A stretch of 64,000 nt of DNA from Grammothele lineata. Its lineage: Eukaryota > Basidiomycota > Agaricomycetes > Polyporales > Polyporaceae. The notes under the pieces were generated by a model, which was given only the letters and a program-made list of their open reading frames with translations, was not told the origin of the DNA and searched no databases. The translations under genes and the position numbers were made by a program. Shown piece after piece: positions 59,770 through 64,000 of the stretch. The stretch lies in contig NDFF03000035.1 in NCBI GenBank assembly GCA_002150815.3, positions 310,001-374,000 of the forward strand, read 5' to 3'. Each line of letters begins with the position of its first letter. Position 1 is the first letter of the stretch.

Positions 59770-59776
59770 CTTTATA
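59770..59776 (-). promoter_or_regulatory. TATA box of SDR-3
   Basis: On the minus strand TATAAAG lies 91 nt upstream of the start codon at 59679, matching the spacing in SDR-1. Confidence 0.55.
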
Positions 59777-59931
59777 CGAAGTTCCCCTTCTCTGCCGGCG
59801 AAATCCGACGACGAATCGACCCGGCAAACGAGGACCACGGCACATAGGATGACGTGGCTGAGAATTCGAGGACCCCTTAAGACCCTCTTCTCAATGCAAA
59901 TGCCTCGGAGGATATTGGAATTTGTCGTATG

Positions 59932-59939
59932 CCGATCGG
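59932..59939. promoter_or_regulatory. CCGATCGG palindrome upstream of SDR-3
   Basis: Centre of CGTATGCCGATCGGGCGTT (59926-59944), about 253 nt before the SDR-3 start and nearly identical over 19 bases to the SDR-2 upstream element, while the surrounding sequence is not obviously alike. Confidence 0.45.
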
Positions 59940-60605
59940 GCGTTGAGCCTGGCCGAAGTCACCGTACCTATATTCGTTTTGAATTTATCGGATTGAGAGG
60001 TTCTCTGGGTGCTTCAACCGTAGTTTGGCTGCCTAGGTCGGAACCTCAAATGCGCGTCGTCTTCCAGTCGATTTGAGGTCCGCGTGGGTCAATCACGGTG
60101 CTGCAGACGAAACATGGGACACTTCTGTTAACCATTGCGACGAGCGCCGCATTACACCCAGGCCCTGGGCCGCGTCGGGCCGCCCGGGGACCTGGTACAA
60201 CCAAAATATTCGGTTCCGGAAGGCTGAACCAGAATTACAGTTCCCGGAAGACCCACTCAACAGTCCGAGCCGAAGTGATAGTGGTTGGCAACCGCGTGGA
60301 CAAACTTGACTCATTGAGTCATCTCTTGCCTTGCTCCTTCTAATGCATGTTGACAGGTCGAAGGACCGGCGGCAGATCAAGCACCATGATTTACGAGGGT
60401 ATGAGCTAGGCTCCTTCAGGCTCAGCTTCTTGCCATGATTGGCACACGAGCGCCTGCGGATGTGGATGGGTGTTCATTGTATGTTACCAAGCTATCGTGG
60501 GCAAAAACAAGTCTGTTCAATATACAACATATACTCTCGTGTCAGTCTCCTTCATCGACCTGCTCATGCTATCTTGCTTGTACAGCTTGTCGCATTTACT
60601 CATTC

Positions 60606-62806
60606 CTAGGGAAACTCGGCATTGCTGGTCTTTATGAGAGCTTCAGCCACGGCAGAGCGAGGTTTGATGGTACATTTAAATAGTTGTGGGTGTCTGACAT
60701 AGAAATGAGGAAGCGATTACTAGCGCACAAATAGAGCAACACCTACGACACGACACCCGTGGTCATCTTCACGTCAAGGTGGATGACTTCTCCGTTGCTG
60801 TCGCGAGGCGGTTCAACGGTGAACGTGTGGAGAATGTTGGACACCATGAGGAAAATCGAGGCCTCGGCGAAGAACCGACCAGGACAAATTCTGGGGGCGC
60901 CGTCATTTGGGTTGAACGAAGGATGAGACGGCCCATACAACGCTCTACATACCTGCGACCGTACCCGAAGGCGATATAGGCAGGGTCTAGTACCTCGTCA
61001 TTGATTTGGCCATCTTTCAGGAAACGTTCTGGCCTAAAGGCTTCCGGATCCGGATAGTACTTCGGGTCGCGAGAGTACGACCTGCCAACATGCGTTAGCC
61101 TGTCCGAATCGAACCATCCGAGACTGCAGCTTGAAAGCGGTTCAACATACCATGTGTTAACGAGGACCATTGAGCCCTGTGGGATGCGGTGGCCCTTATA
61201 TTCGTCCTCCTCTGACGTCACGTGCGGCACAGATAACGGGGCTACGCTCCGCCAGCGTAGGCATTCTTTCGCGAGCGCAGCTATATAAGACAGAGTCGGT
61301 TTGTCTTCAATTGTGGGGAGGCGTGCCGCGCCGATCACGGGATCTAGTTCTGCTTGAGCGCGGCGCTGCACTTCGGGATTGATGGCCATCGCAGCTATGA
61401 ATGTAAGCAGCGTCGATAGCGTCTGCGGAAGCGCATCTTGGGCATGAGTTGGAGCGAGGAAGCAATCCAGCCGAAACCGTGTAACTCACGGTATCAGAGC
61501 CCCCTAGATGTGAATAGCGTCTCAGTTCCTGCACTAATGGAAGTGCATTACGCAGTGAGAGAACACACCGAGATATGCAGAGGTTGCGGCGGATTTGGCC
61601 GTATATTCGTCCTCTTTTCCATCCTGGATACGTTCCATTTGCGTGGCAAAGAAGGTGGTGGAAGACCCTATCCCAATTTTCTGTAAGATAACAAAGAGCA
61701 ATGTCAGTCCCTCGGCACGTCACTCACAACCTAAGCGTACGCACCCGCCTCGCCTCGGCCGCTGCCCACGGCAGGTCGAGCATAGCTTGCATGCGCCCCC
61801 GCCATGCCGCGAACTCGCGCTGGAAGCGCGCACCCGGGAACCAGGCCGGGACGTGGCGGAGGGAGGGAAAGGTCTGAACGAGATATCGACCTGGCTCATA
61901 GATGGTGTTGAAGCACGTCATGACGTCCTCTGCGATGCGCACGTATTCCTCTCCCTCAGGGCCCGTGGTGTCGAGTCCATAGACGATGCGAATTATCGTG
62001 CTGCCAATCATCCTGTAATTGGAACGCGCATTGAGAAAGCCGGGTCGCGTGTAGAACGTACCGGCGACGTGTGGGTGTGGGCTGTTAGCGTAGTTTTCTG
62101 AGGATGAACTGTGAGCGCTTACCGCCGGGCGAGCTCGCGGAAGTTTGCGGGATCGTTGAGAAGACGAAGGAGATAGCGTTTGACTTCTTCATGTTGAGTT
62201 TGACGGTAGCTGGCTAATGCGGTAGGGGACATGCCACGGTGAAAGGCGCTACGTGTCTTGCGTAATTCTAGCCCGTAACGCAGAGTAGTGATGAGCCACT
62301 CGAAATTGGTTCTGTCAAGGTTAGCGTTGAGCCAACGTTAACGTTAACGGTGAATGACGTATCTCCGGGAATACACCAAATGGTGAGGTTCTAGAAAGGA
62401 TACGAGTGTGGTGCTCACAGCTTAGCAATATCTTGCGGGACGCGATCGGAGTAGATAGTCGACCGTTTTTCCAGGAGGTCCATCGCGGCTTCGTGTGTCC
62501 CCAGTAGTATAACATCCGTTCCAAAGGACTGAAGGTGGACTATATCCCCTGCACGACTACATTTTAAACTCACGCAAAGGGTATGTGAGGGAGAGACGTA
62601 CCGTAATGCGCGCTCAGATCACGCGCATGCTCAGGGCTGAGCGGAAAATCGTGGATATTTCCGAGTAACGGTAGAGCTCGCGGCCCTGGAGGAAGGGGAA
62701 GGACGCTACGTGACCGGCGGGTCAGACGATGCACAAAGAGCATCCAAGCGGCAGAGGCGAGGGTGAACAAGAACCATCCGGGAACGGTGGCTGCGTAGAT
62801 GGTCAT
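60606..62806 (-). CDS. Cytochrome P450, CYP-F (paralogue of CYP-E)
   Basis: Ten exons: 62806-62602, 62548-62419, 62311-62123, 62012-61745, 61680-61569, 61503-61490, 61422-61151, 61081-60953, 60890-60747, 60693-60606; 516 residues. The anchor MTIYAATVPGWFLFTLASAA precedes LPLPPGPRALPLLGN. Motifs are GGSDTT (I helix), ECLR (K helix), FRPERF and FGYGRRICPG with cysteine near residue 442. Exons 2, 4, 6, 7, 8 and 9 have the same length as in CYP-E (130, 268, 14, 272, 129, 144 nt). The last exon, encoding HPQLFKCTIKPRS, is reached only if the GTAGGT donor at 60746 is used; read straight on, the frame would stop at the TAG in that donor. The gene looks intact. Substrate unknown. Confidence 0.88.
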
Positions 62807-63400
62807 GTTGGCGGACGGTGGCGTGCTGCCAGCTTATTCGCCGACTCACGGAGGCTGGTCTTTAAAATGCGAGCGCCGGCCCGGGATGCGGGGTAGGTTC
62901 ATGCTATAGTGCTGCTGACTTTGCGGAAGATAGTCCATGGGAAGCACCCTGGGAAGCATGGTTGACTCGCACTGAATCCGTGTCAAACTATGCGCCATAC
63001 CTAGGCAGGGAAGTTCGTAACGGTTGCAGAATCATGTGGACTCCGCGGATAACTAGAATACTAGACAATATCAGCGCACAACAAGGGTAGTCTGCTATAC
63101 GTACACGCACCTTTTCGCCGGGACTTGCTCATCGACGTCGGACCTGATCATACACGTATTTCTAATACCATGATATTTGACTCCTCGCTGGCAACTGAGC
63201 AAATTAGAACCGGTACGGCGGAAGGGCGCGGCTTGATAATGCACCCTGAAGAAGCGGTATCTGCGGGGATATGGTGACAGCAAAGACGAAGGTGCCTTCA
63301 GCGGCATTCTAGTGAGAGCATAATTCGATATAGAATATGGGAGCACTTATGAGACGACGCCGTGAGCTATGTGCGTGCCGAGCCTCACATGCTCGCCCTT
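62807..63400. other. Upstream region of CYP-F, about 0.6 kb
   Basis: No gene supported. No strong TATA box was seen for CYP-F; TTTAAA at about 62861-62866 is a weak candidate. Confidence 0.45.
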
Positions 63401-63600
63401 CTCGTTCTTCAGGGCTCCGATCGTAGGGACTCCTAAAATGGAAGCATGTGTCAGGTTCAAGATAGGTAGAATACGAACGTAGCCTATCTGGGCCACATCA
63501 GATACTACAGTAATCACGAAGGCGCCGCGGCTTGGCCAGAGGAGCTCGGAACATGCACCGTCACGGACCGGGTGTCCCGGCGACGTCGGATCCGTTGGGC
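63400..63600 (-). pseudogene. Decayed SDR gene fragment
   Basis: On the minus strand, GHPVRDGACSEL...GAFVITVVSDVAQ resembles the end of exon 1 of SDR-3 (GTVRDEAKGAHL...AFGDEFEIAVVPDMVQ). Similarity continues into the first SDR-3 intron: the relic reads CTACGTTCGTATT where the gene has CTGCGTTCGCGTT, then TCTTGAAC where the gene has TCCTGAAC. The donor is ATAGGC instead of GTGAGC, so it could not splice there. The cofactor-binding start of the protein is missing, and after the intron only a short EKG-containing stretch recalls exon 2. I read it as the remnant of a fourth SDR copy. Extent is approximate. Confidence 0.55.
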
Positions 63601-64000
63601 AAATGGCCAGAGGTATCGCGTACGATCGTGTGGGTGTATGAGAATCCATTTTCACCATCTTCTACATGAATAAGGAAGTTTATTGAGATTGGCTGCCTGT
63701 ATGCTAATTGGGACATTGTAATTGCAGCCTTTACGACACCTGGTTCTGCCTAGGTACTTACTAGTTCATCATGGAGTTGACTAAGTGACGTCTGGGGTCC
63801 CGCAAAATCGCGGCTGTAATTGACAGGCACAAATAGAATCTAGATAGCGCACCTTGGAGGCATGTTCTCATGTAGCCGATCGAAGGGTAATCGATGCCAC
63901 GCCGGACGGTCTTCCCTTGCGGCCCGGGGAGACCTGAAGGCCTGAGGGCCCTAGGGGTGGCGGCGATCCACATTGGTTAGGCAGGAACTGGAGAGTTCCC
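63600..64000. other. Unassigned end of window
   Basis: A 70-codon minus-strand frame (63761-63973) has no motif that I recognise. No gene is supported in the last 400 nt. Confidence 0.45.

Larger units (their letters stand above)
59680..60605. other. Upstream region of SDR-3 and 3' region of CYP-F, 926 nt
   Basis: No gene supported. It holds the SDR-3 TATA box and palindrome listed separately. Confidence 0.5.

Noticed and set aside
60743..60746. In-frame TAG as the true end of CYP-F
   Set aside because: Ending there would drop the conserved C-terminal strand; splicing at GTAGGT joins to HPQLFKCTIKPRSAVAEALI, which matches the end of CYP-E.
1..64000. tRNA and rRNA genes, transposons, CRISPR arrays
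   Set aside because: No cloverleaf with A and B boxes, no rRNA-like block and no terminal repeats were recognised by eye. CRISPR arrays are not expected in a fungal nuclear genome. A tRNA or repeat scan would settle the first two.

Overview
The window is nuclear DNA of a filamentous basidiomycete fungus, most likely an Agaricomycete of the wood-decay type. The evidence is GC-rich coding sequence, genes broken by many 47-90 nt introns with GT(A/G)NGT donors, CT(A/G)A(C/T) branch points and (C/T)AG acceptors, a PriA-type fruiting-body protein, two DUF6533-like 7TM proteins and six cytochrome P450 genes. All gene models below were spliced by eye from reading frame, splice consensus and paralogue comparison; every internal exon phase closes and every total CDS length is a multiple of three. 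No tRNA, rRNA, CRISPR array or intact transposon was recognised.

Layout. 0-9.5 kb is housekeeping: the N-terminal part of biotin-protein ligase (minus), a promethin/LDO-like membrane protein (minus), RNA polymerase III subunit RPC6/RPC34 (plus) carrying a large charged insertion, and a Mug190/tricalbin-like SMP-C2 protein (minus). 10.6-22.3 kb holds four P450 genes in tandem (plus): three close paralogues (here CYP-A, B, C) and one of a different type (CYP-E). 22.5-23.0 kb is a small secreted protein (minus). 24.1-27.0 kb is DUS3 (plus). 27.5-29.8 kb is a 7TM protein (minus), followed by 2.8 kb with no gene that I can support. 32.7-38.2 kb has UDP-glucose 6-dehydrogenase and serine palmitoyltransferase LCB2 (both plus). 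39.0-41.7 kb is a USP25/28-like protein that lacks the catalytic cysteine (plus). 42.2-43.6 kb is a secreted M28 aminopeptidase (minus), 44.9-45.9 kb a PriA-like protein (minus), and 47.7-49.9 kb a second 7TM paralogue (plus).

50.4-62.8 kb is an accessory block: CYP-D (plus, paralogue of A-C), three paralogous dihydroflavonol-reductase-like SDR genes (minus), CYP-F (minus, paralogue of CYP-E), and beyond it a decayed SDR fragment near 63.5 kb. The three SDR promoters share a TATA box and a CCGATCGG palindrome. P450 plus SDR content suggests oxidative and reductive tailoring of a small molecule, but no terpene synthase, PKS or NRPS backbone gene is visible here, so a biosynthetic cluster remains a hypothesis.

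The most unusual things are the pseudo-deubiquitinase, the RPC6 insertion, the conserved microexons (8-20 nt) in both the P450 and 7TM families, two GC-AG introns, and the shared palindrome of the SDR promoters.
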